Below are positions 50,811 to 59,728 of a stretch of 64,000 nucleotides of DNA, in pieces; within the stretch, counting starts at the first letter, position 1; every line of letters starts with the position of its first letter. Below the pieces are notes generated by a model. The model saw nothing but the letters and a program-made list of their open reading frames with translations. It was not told where the DNA came from and made no database searches. The DNA is taken from NCBI RefSeq assembly GCF_900109465.1, contig NZ_FOAZ01000002.1, positions 124,001 to 188,000 on the forward strand, written 5' to 3'. The stretch comes from Streptacidiphilus jiangxiensis (lineage in GTDB: Bacteria > Actinomycetota > Actinomycetes > Streptomycetales > Streptomycetaceae). The translations under genes and the position numbers were made by a program.

Positions 50811-51869
50811 GTGAACGGGGGGTTCGGCGTCGCGGCGACGTCGCTGTGGGGTCGGGTGGCACGCGTGCGGCGCCGGCGGTGGCGGATCGCGCAGCTGCTG
50901 GTCGCGCTGCCGTGCGTGCCGCTGCTGGCCTACGACGCGAACAGCCACCGACCGGTCGCCACCGACGCGGACAAGTTCTGGCACGACGCCTCGCTGCCGT
51001 TCCTGGTGCTGGCCGTCACGCTGCCGCTGTGGCGCGCGCCGGAGGAGGGCCTGCCGGACGCGTTGCGGCTGCGTGAGCTGCACCGGCGGATCTGCCGCCG
51101 CGCCGCGGTCGTGCTGCTGCTCGCGGCGAGCGTCACGGTGAGCTTCGACCACTGGTACACCTGGCACGGCAACCCGGCTGCGGCGAACGCGGCCGGGACG
51201 GTGGGCCTGGACCTGCTGGCGCTCGCACCCGTCGTCTGGCTGGTGCTGGAGCCGCTCCTGTGGACGCTGTGGCCCGCGCCCGTCCGCAGGGGCGTGCGCG
51301 TCGCGCAGACCGCCGAGGCGCTCTACCGGCCCAGGCGGCGCCGGTCGAAGTCGCGCAGTGTGATCGTGCCCGAGCCCGTGCCGGGCGGCATCACCGACTT
51401 CGACGCCGACCAGGGCGCATCGGGCCGGCCACGCCCCCACCTGCACGAGCCCGCCAGAGCCAGGTCGGCGGACCGACGTACCGCCCCCGCGCGCGGGCGG
51501 CAGCGCCACCAGGAGGCCTACCTGCACTGGGACGGTGCGGCGTTGACCGTCTGCGACGGACGCGGCCGGGTCCGCACGGTCCCGCTCGCGGACACGGCCC
51601 ACCCCGGCGGCGTCGCCGAGCTCGTCTGGCTCTCCCCCCGGAACCAGCTGCTCTTCCTCGACCGCGACGGCTACCGCCTCGGCCGGACGCTGGGCGGGCT
51701 GAAGACCGAGCCCGGCACCGTGAGCCGGGTCTCCGTGGCGGCAGGACTCGCCTTCAACGCCTACCAGCTGAGCACCTGGAACGAGACGCGGGCGGAGCAG
51801 TCCGCGCTGCTGTTCCCGCGTCGGCCGCTGCTTTCCCGCCTGCGGCGACGCGCGGCGTCCTCGGCGTAG
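50811..51869 (+). CDS. Membrane protein of unknown function
   Basis: 352 residues from GTG 50811, with AAGGGA upstream. The N-terminal half has about four transmembrane segments (RIAQLLVALPCVPLLA, PFLVLAVTLPLW, AVVLLLAASVTVSF, LALAPVVWLVLEPLLWTL). A basic cytoplasmic region (RRRRSKSRS) follows, then a small C-terminal domain (QEAYLHWDGAALTVCDGRGR, SPRNQLLFLDRDGYRLGRTL). No family was recognised. Confidence 0.6.
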   Translation: MNGGFGVAATSLWGRVARVRRRRWRIAQLLVALPCVPLLAYDANSHRPVATDADKFWHDASLPFLVLAVTLPLWRAPEEGLPDALRLRELHRRICRRAAVVLLLAASVTVSFDHWYTWHGNPAAANAAGTVGLDLLALAPVVWLVLEPLLWTLWPAPVRRGVRVAQTAEALYRPRRRRSKSRSVIVPEPVPGGITDFDADQGASGRPRPHLHEPARARSADRRTAPARGRQRHQEAYLHWDGAALTVCDGRGRVRTVPLADTAHPGGVAELVWLSPRNQLLFLDRDGYRLGRTLGGLKTEPGTVSRVSVAAGLAFNAYQLSTWNETRAEQSALLFPRRPLLSRLRRRAASSA

Positions 51870-51891
51870 CCCTGGGGGCGGGCGCTGCCGC

Positions 51892-52938
51892 GTGGCCGAT
51901 ACGTCCGGGCTGGCGTTGAATCGAGACGTCACCCCGGTCACCCGGTCACCCCCGTCACCGTTGTCACCCTCGCAACGAAAGCCGGCGCCCCTGAACCGCC
52001 CACCGTCGTTCGACCGCGAGCGCGTCGTCAGATCCCTGACGTTCTGGCTGCGCCCGGCGTTCGCGCTGCGCGTGGTGGGACGGTTCCAGCGGCTCGTCGG
52101 GTTCGACCGGTCGATGGCGCTGGCGTCCACGGCGCTGACCGCCCTGATCGCCCTCGCGATCCTGTGCGGTCCGCTCTTCAACGTGCTCGGGCACGGCGAC
52201 GCGGCGAGCAGGATCATCGCCCGCTACTCCCTGACCGGCGGCGGCGCCGAAGCGGTGCAGTTGATTTTCAGCGCGGGCGAGCAGACCGGCACCACCCTCC
52301 TGAGCGCGGTGTTCCTGCTCATCGCCATTCTCAGCTTCACCCGCACCGAGCAGCGCTTCTTCGAGCAGACCTGGGAACTGAAACCGCTGAGCGTCCGCAA
52401 CACCCCCAACGCCCTCCTCTCCATCGCGGCACTGGCCGGCTATCTGGCCCTGGCGGGCTGGCTGCGCACCGCGGTCGACAGCCGGCTCGGGCTCGCGTCC
52501 GCCGCCCTGACCGCACCGCTCAGCGCCGGGTTCCTGCTCCTGACCGGCCGACTGCTGAGCGCCCGTCGCATCGCCTGGACGGACCTGCTGCCGTTCGCGC
52601 TGGCGGCGGGCCTGCTGGAGTCCGGGTACTCGGTCGCCGCGGCGGCCTACCTGCCGCGCTACTTCAGCGTCTCCGCGTCACGCTACGGGCCGATCGGCGC
52701 CGTCTTCGCGATGATCTCCACGCTGTTCGTGATCATGCTGCTGATGGTCGCCGGCGGCGCGCTCGGGCGGGAGGTCAGCGTCGAGCTGGCCCGGATCCGC
52801 CGCGGCGAACGCCCACCGGACGGCGAGGTCCGCCGTGAGTGGGACAGGCTCCTCGCCGACCTGCAGCAGCGCTGGGAGACTGCCCGCCGCCGGATCCGTG
52901 ACAACCACCGCGACGAGCCTCCGCCACCCGTGCCCTGA
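51892..52938 (+). CDS. YihY/BrkB-like multi-pass membrane protein
   Basis: 348 residues from GTG 51892; the start is uncertain because the first 40 residues are Ser/Pro/Thr-rich. Six hydrophobic segments follow (including MALASTALTALIALAILCGP, TTLLSAVFLLIAILSF, AVFAMISTLFVIMLLMVAGG). The arrangement, with FVIMLLMVAGGALGREVSVE near the end, resembles the YihY/virulence-factor-BrkB group. It ends in a charged cytoplasmic tail. Transport role unknown. Confidence 0.6.
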   Translation: MADTSGLALNRDVTPVTRSPPSPLSPSQRKPAPLNRPPSFDRERVVRSLTFWLRPAFALRVVGRFQRLVGFDRSMALASTALTALIALAILCGPLFNVLGHGDAASRIIARYSLTGGGAEAVQLIFSAGEQTGTTLLSAVFLLIAILSFTRTEQRFFEQTWELKPLSVRNTPNALLSIAALAGYLALAGWLRTAVDSRLGLASAALTAPLSAGFLLLTGRLLSARRIAWTDLLPFALAAGLLESGYSVAAAAYLPRYFSVSASRYGPIGAVFAMISTLFVIMLLMVAGGALGREVSVELARIRRGERPPDGEVRREWDRLLADLQQRWETARRRIRDNHRDEPPPPVP

Positions 52939-53115
52939 CGGGGCGGGTGTGGAATGTACACGCCCACCGGCCGGTACCTCCGCGCATCCGCGCAGGTCCG
53001 CGCCGCACCGCCGGGCGCCGCGCCGGCACGGCCCCGACGCGCCCTGACCGTGCTCGCACAGCCACCGCACAATTCCCGCGTCAACGCTCCCCCACCCGAG
53101 TCCGGGAGGTCGCGC

Positions 53116-56097
53116 ATGAGACGCGGTCATCTGCGCGCCAGGCTGCTGGCGCTGCTCTCCTCGGCGGGCGCGCTCGCGCTCGTCGCCACCGGCGGCGGGG
53201 CACTCGCCATGCCCACCGAGGCCGCCGCCGCCACGGTGTCGTGCAGTGTCACCTACGCCGACACCAACGACTGGGGCTCCGGTTTCACCGCCGGCGTCAC
53301 CATCCAGGACACCGGCACCGCCGCGATCGGCAACTGGGTGCTGACCTACGTCTACGCCGGCAACCAGACGCTCTCCAGCGGCTGGAACGGCACCTGGTCG
53401 CAGTCGGGCAAGAACGTCACCGTCACCGCGCCCAGCTACGCCGCGTCCATCGCGGCGGGCGCGAGCTACACCACGAACGCCAACTTCAACTACTCCGGCG
53501 CCAACACCGCACCGACGGCGTTCGCCGTCAACGGCACGGTCTGCGGCGGCGCGGACCAGCCGCCGACGGTGAGCGTCACCTCGCCGACGCCAGGTCAGGT
53601 CTTCCAGCCGGGCGCCACCGTGCCGCTGGCCGCGACGGCGGCGGACCCGGACGGGACGGTCAGCAAGGTCGACTACTACGCCAGCTCCGGCACCGGCGCC
53701 CAGACCCTGATCGGGACGGCCACGGCCGCTCCGTGGACCGCTGGTTGGGCGAACGTCGCGGCGGGCACGTACTCGATCACGGCGGTCGCGACGGACAACG
53801 CCGGCCTGACCACGACCTCCGGCCCGGTCGCGATCAACGTGACCGGCCCGAGCATCCTGGTCAACCCGAACACGCTCACGGTGCAGCAGGGCTCGACCGG
53901 CAGCTTCGGCGTGACCCTCTCCTCCGCACCGAGCGCCAACGTGACGGTCGCGCTCGCCCGGTCCGGCAGCGACACGGACCTCAGCGCCTCCCCGACGACG
54001 CTGACGTTCACGCCGTCGAACTGGAACACCGCCCAGAACGTCACCGTCACCGCCGGGACCTCCGCGTCCCAGGTCGGCGGCACGGCGACGTTCACGGCGA
54101 CCGCGACGGGCTACGGCTCGGCCTCGGTCACCGCGACGGAGTCGGCCAAGGTCTCCGGATACGACCAGTACTTCCTGGACCTGTACTCGAAGATCAAGAA
54201 CCCGAACAACGGCTACTTCAGCCCGCTCGGCATCCCCTACCACTCGGTGGAGACGCTGATCGTGGAGGCGCCGGACTACGGCCACGAGACGACCTCGGAG
54301 ACCTACAGCTACTGGCTGTGGCTGGAGGCCGACTACGGCCGGGTCACCGGCGACTGGTCGGGCTTCAACAACGCCTGGACCAACCTCGAGACGTACATGA
54401 TCCCGAGCCACGCCCAGCAGCCGGGCCAGTCCACCTACAACCCGGCCAAACCCGCCACCTACGGCCCCGAGCTGCCGCAGCCGGACCAGTACCCCGTCAA
54501 GCTCAACTCCGCCGTCCCGGTGGGCACCGACCCGCTGGCCGCCGAGCTCACGTCCACCTACGGCACCTCGGACATGTACTCCCCGGCCTGGATCATGGAC
54601 ACCGACAACAAGTACGGCTTCGGGACCTGCGAGGACGGCACCAGCAAGCCGAGCCTGATCAACTCCTACCAGCGCGGCCCGGAGGAGTCGGTCTGGGAGA
54701 CGATCCCGCAGCCCGACTGCGACGTCTTCAAGTACGGCAACAGCAGCTCGGGCTTCCTCAGTCTCTTCAACGACGGTGGCGGCTCCTACGCCAAGCAGTA
54801 CAAGTACACCGACGCCCCGGACGCCGACGCGCGCCTGGTGCAGGCGGCGTACTGGGCCGACACCTACGCCAAGGCGCAGGGCAAGTCCACGGTCATCAGC
54901 GGCACCCTGGCCAAGGCGTCCAAGCTCGGCGACTACCTGCGCTACGCGCTCTACGACAAGTACTTCAAGCAGGCGGGCAACTGCAACGGCTCGACGACCT
55001 GCCCGGCCGGCACGTCCAAGGCCAACGAGCAACTGGGCCTGCTGACGTGGTACTTCGCCTGGGGCGGCGCGGCGGACGGCTCCTGGTCCTGGCGCATCTC
55101 CGGCTCCACGGCGCACCAGGGCTACCAGAACCCGCTGGCCGCCTGGGCGTTGGCCAACGACCCGAACCTCACGCCCAAGTCCCCCACCGCCGCGGCGGAC
55201 TGGTCCTCCAGCCTGACCAAGCAGCTGCAGTTCTTCCGGTGGCTGCAGTCCAGCGAGGGCGCGATCGCGGGCGGCGCGACCAACAGCTGGGGCGGCAACT
55301 ACGGCGACGTCTCCGCGCCGCCGACCGGTGACCCGACCTTCTACGGCCTTTACTACGACTGGGAGCCGGAGTACCACGACCCGGCGAGCAACTCGTGGTT
55401 CGGCTTCCAGACCTGGGCGATGGAGCGGGTGGCCGAGTACTACTACGCCACCGGCGACGCCAACGCCAAGGTCGTGCTGGACAAGTGGGTCAAGTGGGCG
55501 ATGTCCGTCTCCACCGCCGACCCCGCGACCGGCACACTGACCACCCCGGGCACACTCTCCTGGACCGGCGCTCCGGACACCTGGAACGCGACCAGCCCGG
55601 GTGCGAACGCCTCCCTCCATGTCACCGCGAGCGGCAGCGCCACGGACCTGGGCGTGGCCGGCTCCCTGGCCAAGACCCTCACCTACTACGCGGCCAAGTC
55701 CGGGGACACCACCTCCCGCGACTTCGCGCAGCACATCCTGGACATCGTCCACAGCAAGTACTCCGACGCGCTCGGCTACTCCGCGCCGGAGACCCGCACC
55801 GACTACAGCCGCTTCACCCAGGCCTACGACCCCACCACCCACCAGGGCCTCTACGTCCCGCCGGGCTGGACCGGCACCTACCCCGACGGCACGGTGCTGA
55901 GCTCGACGAACACCAACACCTTCCTGTCCATCCGGCAGTGGTACAAGAACGACCCGCAGTGGTCGAAGGTGCAGACCTACCTGAACGGCGGCGCCGCACC
56001 GGTCTTCAACTACCACCGGTTCTGGGCCGAGGCGGACATCGCCACCGCCTTCGACTCCTTCGCCCAGCTCTTCCCGACCATCACTCCAGGAGGCTGA
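53116..56097 (+). CDS. Secreted GH48 cellulase (processive reducing-end type) with CBM2 and Ig-like modules
   Basis: 993 residues from ATG 53116, with GGGAGG upstream. Signal peptide to about residue 38; CBM2 cellulose-binding module (40-143, NDWGSGFTAGVTIQDTGTAA); an Ig-like domain (about 148-243, with ATAADPDGTVSKVDYYAS); a second beta-sandwich (about 246-342); then a full GH48 catalytic domain (348-993). This has KNPNNGYFSPLGIPYHSVET and the general-acid motif APDYGHETTSETYSYWLWLE. GH48 enzymes are key exocellulases in bacteria. No CebR-type palindrome was found in the 180 bp upstream, unlike the GH6 gene at the right end. Confidence 0.93.
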   Translation: MRRGHLRARLLALLSSAGALALVATGGGALAMPTEAAAATVSCSVTYADTNDWGSGFTAGVTIQDTGTAAIGNWVLTYVYAGNQTLSSGWNGTWSQSGKNVTVTAPSYAASIAAGASYTTNANFNYSGANTAPTAFAVNGTVCGGADQPPTVSVTSPTPGQVFQPGATVPLAATAADPDGTVSKVDYYASSGTGAQTLIGTATAAPWTAGWANVAAGTYSITAVATDNAGLTTTSGPVAINVTGPSILVNPNTLTVQQGSTGSFGVTLSSAPSANVTVALARSGSDTDLSASPTTLTFTPSNWNTAQNVTVTAGTSASQVGGTATFTATATGYGSASVTATESAKVSGYDQYFLDLYSKIKNPNNGYFSPLGIPYHSVETLIVEAPDYGHETTSETYSYWLWLEADYGRVTGDWSGFNNAWTNLETYMIPSHAQQPGQSTYNPAKPATYGPELPQPDQYPVKLNSAVPVGTDPLAAELTSTYGTSDMYSPAWIMDTDNKYGFGTCEDGTSKPSLINSYQRGPEESVWETIPQPDCDVFKYGNSSSGFLSLFNDGGGSYAKQYKYTDAPDADARLVQAAYWADTYAKAQGKSTVISGTLAKASKLGDYLRYALYDKYFKQAGNCNGSTTCPAGTSKANEQLGLLTWYFAWGGAADGSWSWRISGSTAHQGYQNPLAAWALANDPNLTPKSPTAAADWSSSLTKQLQFFRWLQSSEGAIAGGATNSWGGNYGDVSAPPTGDPTFYGLYYDWEPEYHDPASNSWFGFQTWAMERVAEYYYATGDANAKVVLDKWVKWAMSVSTADPATGTLTTPGTLSWTGAPDTWNATSPGANASLHVTASGSATDLGVAGSLAKTLTYYAAKSGDTTSRDFAQHILDIVHSKYSDALGYSAPETRTDYSRFTQAYDPTTHQGLYVPPGWTGTYPDGTVLSSTNTNTFLSIRQWYKNDPQWSKVQTYLNGGAAPVFNYHRFWAEADIATAFDSFAQLFPTITPGG

Positions 56098-56102
56098 CCC
56101 TT

Positions 56103-56154
56103 CCGCGCGGGGGTGGGACCGTGGCGTCGTCGCACCGTCCCACACCCCGCGCGG
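56103..56154. terminator. Bidirectional terminator between convergent GH48 and MFS genes
   Basis: A long imperfect hairpin: outer arms CCGCGCGGGG and CCCCGCGCGG, inner GTGGGACCGTG and CGGTCCCAC-like arms, with one or two mismatches. It fills the gap between the two stop codons. Confidence 0.6.
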
Positions 56155-56156
56155 TC

Positions 56157-57629
56157 CTACTCGGCGGGCGTGGTGGCGGGGGCCGGGACCGGCACGGCGG
56201 CCCGCTCGGGAACGGGGCCCTCCGCAGCCGTCCGGGCCGGACGGGCGACGCTGCGGATGACCAGCGCGGCAGCGAGCGTGAGCACGAGGGAGAGGCCGAG
56301 GACCCACTCCATCGCGGTGGCGTAGACGAGGGTGCCGTGGCCGGCCCCCACGAGAGCGAAGAAGACGGAACCGAGGCCGGTGACCCCCGCGGCCGAGGCG
56401 AACTGCTGAGCGGTCGTCAGCACGCCCGACCCGGTCCCGGCGCTGCCGGGGGCGATCCTGCCCAGCACGGTGCCGAACAGGATCGGGATCGCCAGTCCGT
56501 TACCGAAGCCGACCAGCATCATCGGGCCGACGACACGCAGGGCGGAGGCGTGCCCGCCGGACAGCTGCAGGACGAGCAGGAGCAGGCCGTAGCCGGCCAC
56601 CGCGATCGAGAGGCCGATCGTGATCAGCCGGGGTCCGATCCTCGCCGCCACACGCTGCGCGCGCATCGAGGCGACGGAGAAGGCCAACCCCAGCGGCATG
56701 AAGGTCAGCCCGGCCTGGAGCGGGGTGAGGCCGATTCCGCCCTGCATCAGCAGGCTCAGCGCGAACGTGAAGCCGAAGTACCCGGAGTAGAGCGCGACGG
56801 TGACGATCAGTCCGCGGGAGAACGCGGCATCGGAGAAGAGCGCGAGGTCGAGCACGGGCTGCCGGCCGCGGCGGCCGAGCGAACGCTCCCAGAGCAGGGT
56901 CAGCGCCATCACGGGGACGGAGGCGCCCAGGCTGACCCAGGTCCACAGCGGCCAGCCTTCGGTGCGGCCCAGGGCCAGCGGCGCGAGCGCGAGCGCCAGG
57001 CTGCCGGAGAGCCCGACCACACCGACCGGGTCGAGGCCCGCCCGACGGGCGGGCGTGAGCCGCGGCAGCAGCCTGGCGGCCGCGACGGCGGCCAGCAGTC
57101 CGATCGGCACGTTGGCCAGGAAGATGACCCGCCAGCCGAGACCGGCAAGGTCGAACTGGAGCAGCATCCCGCCGAAGACCTGCCCGGCGACCGAGCCCAC
57201 GCCGATGGTCACACCGAACCAGGCGAGCGCCCGCGGCCGCTCCCCGGTGGGGAACACCGCCGTGATGGTCGCCAGGATCTGCGGCACCATGGCGGCGCCG
57301 GTCAGCCCCTGTACCAGGCGGGCGGCGACGAGCTCGACGGGCGACTGCGCGAGCCCGCACAGCAGGGACGCGACCGTGAAGGCCAACGTCCCGGCGAGGA
57401 ACATCCGCCGGGTGCCGAAGAGGTCACCCAGGCGTCCGCCGGTGACCAAGCCACTGGCGTAGGTGAAGCCGTAGCCGGCCACGACGAGCTCCAGGGCCGC
57501 CTGCCCGACGTGCAGTTCGCGCTGCAGGGTGGGTCCTGCGACGTTGACGACGTACAGGTCGAACTGGGCCATGAAGAGCGCGGCGAGCAGGGTGGGGAGC
57601 ATGCGCCAGCGCTGTGGATACGGGGTCAC
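56157..57629 (-). CDS. MFS drug-efflux transporter (DHA2-like, 14-TM type)
   Basis: 490 residues from GTG 57629, with GGAG 8 bp upstream. Multiple transmembrane segments; motif A-like GGRLGDLFGTRRMFLAGTLA, motif C-like VTIGVGSVAGQVFGGMLLQF, and the first helix LLAALFMAQFDLYVVNVAGP with its membrane-embedded Asp. DHA2 members export antibiotics and cationic compounds by proton antiport. A divergent TetR gene 75 bp away likely represses it. Confidence 0.88.
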   Translation of the reverse strand: MTPYPQRWRMLPTLLAALFMAQFDLYVVNVAGPTLQRELHVGQAALELVVAGYGFTYASGLVTGGRLGDLFGTRRMFLAGTLAFTVASLLCGLAQSPVELVAARLVQGLTGAAMVPQILATITAVFPTGERPRALAWFGVTIGVGSVAGQVFGGMLLQFDLAGLGWRVIFLANVPIGLLAAVAAARLLPRLTPARRAGLDPVGVVGLSGSLALALAPLALGRTEGWPLWTWVSLGASVPVMALTLLWERSLGRRGRQPVLDLALFSDAAFSRGLIVTVALYSGYFGFTFALSLLMQGGIGLTPLQAGLTFMPLGLAFSVASMRAQRVAARIGPRLITIGLSIAVAGYGLLLLVLQLSGGHASALRVVGPMMLVGFGNGLAIPILFGTVLGRIAPGSAGTGSGVLTTAQQFASAAGVTGLGSVFFALVGAGHGTLVYATAMEWVLGLSLVLTLAAALVIRSVARPARTAAEGPVPERAAVPVPAPATTPAE

Positions 57630-57667
57630 GAGAGATCTCCAACCACGACAGGTAAACGAAAGCCGAG

Positions 57668-57710
57668 TTGCATTAGAGTGAGCCTGACGCACAAGGAGGT
57701 GCTAATGCAA
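57668..57710. promoter_or_regulatory. Inverted repeat TTGCATTAG ... CTAATGCAA spanning the tetR start
   Basis: Perfect 9-bp arms at 57668-57676 and 57702-57710, separated by 25 bp. The right arm contains the tetR ATG itself and the left arm is 39 bp upstream of the MFS start. A third related half-site (TTTGCA) follows inside the gene. Binding there would block both genes. Confidence 0.6.
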
Positions 57711-58346
57711 GCAGAGTTTCATTTGCACTCGGAGTCGGCGACCCCCGAGGGCGCTCCGGGCACGCACCGCCCGGGAGGACGCACCGCCCGCAACAGGGAG
57801 GCCGTCCTGGACGCCGCGCTGGCGACGCTCGCCGAGGTCGGCTACGCCGACACCTGCGTGCAGGACATCGCCACCCGGGCCGGCGTCGCACCCTCGACGA
57901 TCTACCGACGCTGGGGCAACCGCGACGGCATCATCCTCGACCTCGCCCTGACGCTCGTCGCCGAGCCGGTCGCCGCGCTCCCCGACACCGGCGACCTCGA
58001 AACCGATCTGGCGGCGCTGGCCCACGCCATCGTCGAGGTGATGCAGAGCCCGCGCATCGGCCTGGTCCAGAGCATCCTGTTCGCCGCCGCGGTACAGACA
58101 CCGACGGCCCGACAGACACTCAACACGATCATCACCCGCCGGGTCGAGGACACCAAGGGCATCGCGGAACGCGCGGTCGCGCGCGGCGAACTCCCCGCGG
58201 ACACCGACCCGGCCCGGGTCATCAACACGCTCGCCGCGCCCATCTACCACCGCTGGTTCATCACCGGCGAGACCCCCGACACCGACGACCTGACCCGCTT
58301 CGCAAAGGTGGCAACCCTCGCCGCCCGCCACGGCCTGCTCAGCTGA
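57705..58346 (+). CDS. TetR-family regulator of the MFS pump
   Basis: 213 residues from ATG 57705 with AAGGAGG upstream. A His/Ser/Gly-rich leader (about 25 residues) precedes the helix-turn-helix (TCVQDIATRAGVAPSTIYRR, about 50-69). A TetR_C-type all-helical ligand domain follows (DTKGIAERAVARGELPADTD and PIYHRWFITGE). Confidence 0.86.
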   Translation: MQAEFHLHSESATPEGAPGTHRPGGRTARNREAVLDAALATLAEVGYADTCVQDIATRAGVAPSTIYRRWGNRDGIILDLALTLVAEPVAALPDTGDLETDLAALAHAIVEVMQSPRIGLVQSILFAAAVQTPTARQTLNTIITRRVEDTKGIAERAVARGELPADTDPARVINTLAAPIYHRWFITGETPDTDDLTRFAKVATLAARHGLLS

Positions 58347-58479
58347 CTCCGTCGACCGGCCCGACGCGCGACACCCCGCGCGTGGACGCGCGCAACCGGA
58401 CGGCGCAGCACGGACTCCGTGAGCGGGAGATGCGAGGCTGCATCCGGCAACCCGGTCCAATCACCCCCTAGGAGGGCGC

Positions 58480-59327
58480 GTGGCGGCGGACTTCTACCAC
58501 GCCGAGAACGAAATCGGCGATCACGTCGACGATCCGTCAGAAGCAGACGTCCGCAGGCTGGTCAGCAGCCTCGACGACGAGGGGAACGCGTTCGTCGTCG
58601 TCCAGGGCGGCAAGGAGGAGTCGTCCTGGTACGCCTCGGTCGCACGGGACGACTCGGATGGCTACGAGGTCGTCCTACGTGATCCACTCGACCGGACACA
58701 CCGCGTGCGACGGGAGACCGACGTCGAGGTGATCGCCTCCGACGTCGTCCTGTGGATCGCCCGGCGTGACTTTCGGGGGGAGCCGGTACCCCACCACGTG
58801 CCGCGGCCGGACATCTCAGCGCTCGCCCGGCTGCCGGACTCGACCCGGCCTCGGCTGAGCCGCTGCTGCCGTGGGAGGCGGCCCAGGACATCGCGGGGGT
58901 TCGTCTGCCGTCCGACTACCGGGCCTTCGTCGACCTGTTCGGCCCCGGTGAGCTGCGGGGAGAGTTCGCCGTCGTCCGGCCGCGCCCGCTGCCCGGCCGG
59001 ACACTCGGCGTCGGCGCCCTGTCGCGCATGCTCAACAACCTCGCCTGCGAGGCGGCCGCCTGGCCCGTGCCCGGCCCGTACCCCTTCCGTCCCGCGCCCG
59101 GCGGCCTGCTGTACTGGGCCGGCAACTACAGCGGAGACCAATGCTTCTGGCTCACCGAAGGAGACGACCCGGACCACTGGCGCCGTTACGACCTGGGCGT
59201 GGCCCGCTTCCTGCTGTTGGCCCTGTCGGGCGAGGACCCCACCCTGAACCTCCTCGGCCTGGCGGACTCGACAGCGCCGCTCTGGGTCCCCGAGCCGGAC
59301 ACCGATCCCACCGACGCTCAGCGTTGA
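58480..59327 (+). pseudogene. Imm1-like plus SMI1/KNR4-like protein gene, frameshifted
   Basis: From GTG 58480 the frame encodes about 115 residues resembling Imm1-type immunity proteins (EADVRRLVSSLDDEGNAFVV, then ASDVVLWIARRDF). Near 58838-58860 the coding signal moves to another frame: EPLLPWEAAQDIAGVRLPSD, then YRAFVDLFGPGEL, CFWLTEGDDPDHWRRYD and LALSGEDPTLNLLG, a SMI1/KNR4-like domain ending at 59327. The second domain has no good start of its own before an internal ATG at 59028. Both families are immunity proteins against polymorphic toxins. One indel would yield a single two-domain product of about 282 residues. Confidence 0.6.
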
Positions 59328-59415
59328 ACGCGCTTGCGCATGTCGACGAAGCCGACGGGGACGATGGTGTCCGAAGTCGGTTGCCCGGGTTCTGCGGGTC
59401 CGCAACGATCTCCCC

Positions 59416-59718
59416 ATGGATGCGGATGAAGGTCGGATGCTGGTCCGAGTCGTGCAGACCTGTCACAGCTGCCCGTCGCAGTGGGACGCCTGGACGGCGG
59501 GCGGGCAGTACCTGTATCTGCGGTACCGGCACGGTGAGGGCAGTGTCGAGTGGCACCGCAGCAAGGACGCTGCGGACGACACGGAGGAGTCCTGGGAGGC
59601 GGGCCTCTCCGGGCTCCTCGTCGAATGGGACGACGGTACCAAGGGCGGTGACATCAGCCTTGAGGCGTTCCTCGCGGCGGCCGGCCTGGTCCTGGCGCCG
59701 GAGGCCGTCGTCAGCTGA
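59416..59718 (+). CDS. Small hypothetical protein, 100 residues
   Basis: Compact acidic protein MDADEGRMLVRVVQTCHSCP, with SQWDAWTAGGQYLYLRYRHG and WHRSKDAADDTEESWEAG. It contains one CxxC pair. It follows the Imm1/SMI1-like gene in the same direction and might belong to the same immunity-type cluster, but no family was recognised. The third-position G/C bias supports coding. Confidence 0.55.
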   Translation: MDADEGRMLVRVVQTCHSCPSQWDAWTAGGQYLYLRYRHGEGSVEWHRSKDAADDTEESWEAGLSGLLVEWDDGTKGGDISLEAFLAAAGLVLAPEAVVS

Positions 59719-59728
59719 GCCGGTACCG

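Noticed and set aside
52678-56307. Very long open frame on the minus strand opposite the GH48 gene (about 1,200 codons)
   Set aside because: Arg/Gly/Val-rich composition with no domains; it mirrors the codon bias of the real cellulase gene.
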